A program made the translations under genes and the position numbers. A DNA stretch of 64,000 nucleotides. It comes from Castellaniella sp047971665 (GTDB lineage: Bacteria > Pseudomonadota > Gammaproteobacteria > Burkholderiales > Burkholderiaceae_B). The stretch is from assembly GCF_047971665.1 (NCBI RefSeq), contig NZ_JBKEAA010000021.1, positions 47,947-111,946 on the forward strand, written 5' to 3'. Shown one piece after another: positions 63,810 to 64,000 of the stretch (position 1 is its first letter; every line of letters starts with the position of its first letter). The notes beneath the pieces were generated by a model. The model made no database searches. It was not told where the DNA came from and saw only the letters and a program-made list of their open reading frames with translations.

Positions 63810-64000
63810 TCAGGCGGCCTTGTCGGCGGATCGTCGATGGATGGTTGCAAACAGCGCCGAGCGGGCCTTTTGCAGCTGCTCGGCGGCTTCATTATCACTC
63901 ATGGCCCGCGCCTCGATGAGCAGGCTCTGTAGGGTGATACCGGGCTTGAGCCCCCGGGCGCGCGCCGGCAGGCTGTGCAGCTTCTCCAGCGGAGTTCGCA
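63810..64000 (-). CDS. C-terminal end of an unidentified protein (partial)
   Basis: The reverse frame ending with TGA at 63812-63810 is open to the window edge (63 codons: RTPLEKLHSLPARARGLKPG, then ITLQSLLIEARAMSDNEAAE and so on). Codon use is GC-rich at third positions, like the neighbouring genes. I do not recognise the family; helices dominate. Confidence 0.5.
   Translation of the reverse strand, partial: RTPLEKLHSLPARARGLKPGITLQSLLIEARAMSDNEAAEQLQKARSALFATIHRRSADKAA

Overview
The window is GC-rich chromosomal DNA from a facultatively anaerobic betaproteobacterium. The gene set (parE-parC, trxA-rho, yhdP/glnE, an ubiUVT operon, a class III ribonucleotide reductase, hemN, a Dnr/Fnr-type regulator, a heterotetrameric sarcosine oxidase) best fits Burkholderiales, probably Alcaligenaceae (a Castellaniella-like denitrifier is my guess). 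That assignment is inferred from gene content only. I see no tRNA, rRNA, CRISPR array or insertion sequence.

Layout. 1-3.4 kb: start of an R64-type thin-pilus operon (TcpQ/PilL-like lipoprotein, PilN secretin, PilO2-like protein cut by the window edge), with an alpha/beta hydrolase upstream. 4.7-12.6 kb: leftward parE, parC, a plant-type ferredoxin reductase, dadA-like oxidase and a UgpB-like binding protein. 12.7-22.3 kb: trxA, rho and gdhA rightward, a shared terminator, yhdP leftward, glnE rightward. 22.4-25.8 kb: a compact three-gene operon (TiaS-like ATP-binding domain protein, small polytopic membrane protein, TonB-dependent receptor with a 30-glycine loop) behind a sigma-70 promoter overlapped by a near-consensus ModE operator. 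This is my best candidate for an undescribed system, a molybdenum or tungsten acquisition route. 26-31.8 kb: clpB with a heat-shock promoter, a P450, a class II amidotransferase and small DUF genes. 32.7-35.7 kb: anaerobic ribonucleotide reductase, in which the glycyl-radical tail is a separate 60-residue protein; the promoter carries an FNR box and two NrdR boxes. 35.7-40.9 kb: soxBDAG. 41-43.8 kb: ubiU-ubiV-ubiT (oxygen-independent ubiquinone synthesis) with an FNR-like box. 44-48.2 kb: DUF2249 protein, polytopic membrane protein, Dnr-like regulator, YbaN, hemN. 48.3-54.3 kb: a six-gene mrp/mnh antiporter operon in which every junction is an ATGA overlap. 54.5-58.6 kb: secreted small protein, and a response regulator-histidine kinase-kup operon. 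58.6-61 kb: tonB-exbB-exbD with a Fur-like box. 61-64 kb: a ydfG-type dehydrogenase, an M48 lipoprotein protease, an AT-richer gene-poor stretch, a frameshifted secreted-protein gene, and the 3' end of an unknown leftward gene.

How the parts fit. Three FNR-type boxes (nrdD, ubiU, hemN) mark genes that replace oxygen-dependent steps: dNTP synthesis, quinone hydroxylation and coproporphyrinogen oxidation. Together with the Dnr-like regulator and DUF2249 proteins this points to anaerobic, probably denitrifying respiration. Nitrate reductase requires molybdenum, which gives a rationale for the ModE-controlled outer-membrane receptor; the TonB-ExbB-ExbD complex encoded 35 kb away could energise it. 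The mrp and kup operons form a separate Na+/H+/K+ homeostasis block.
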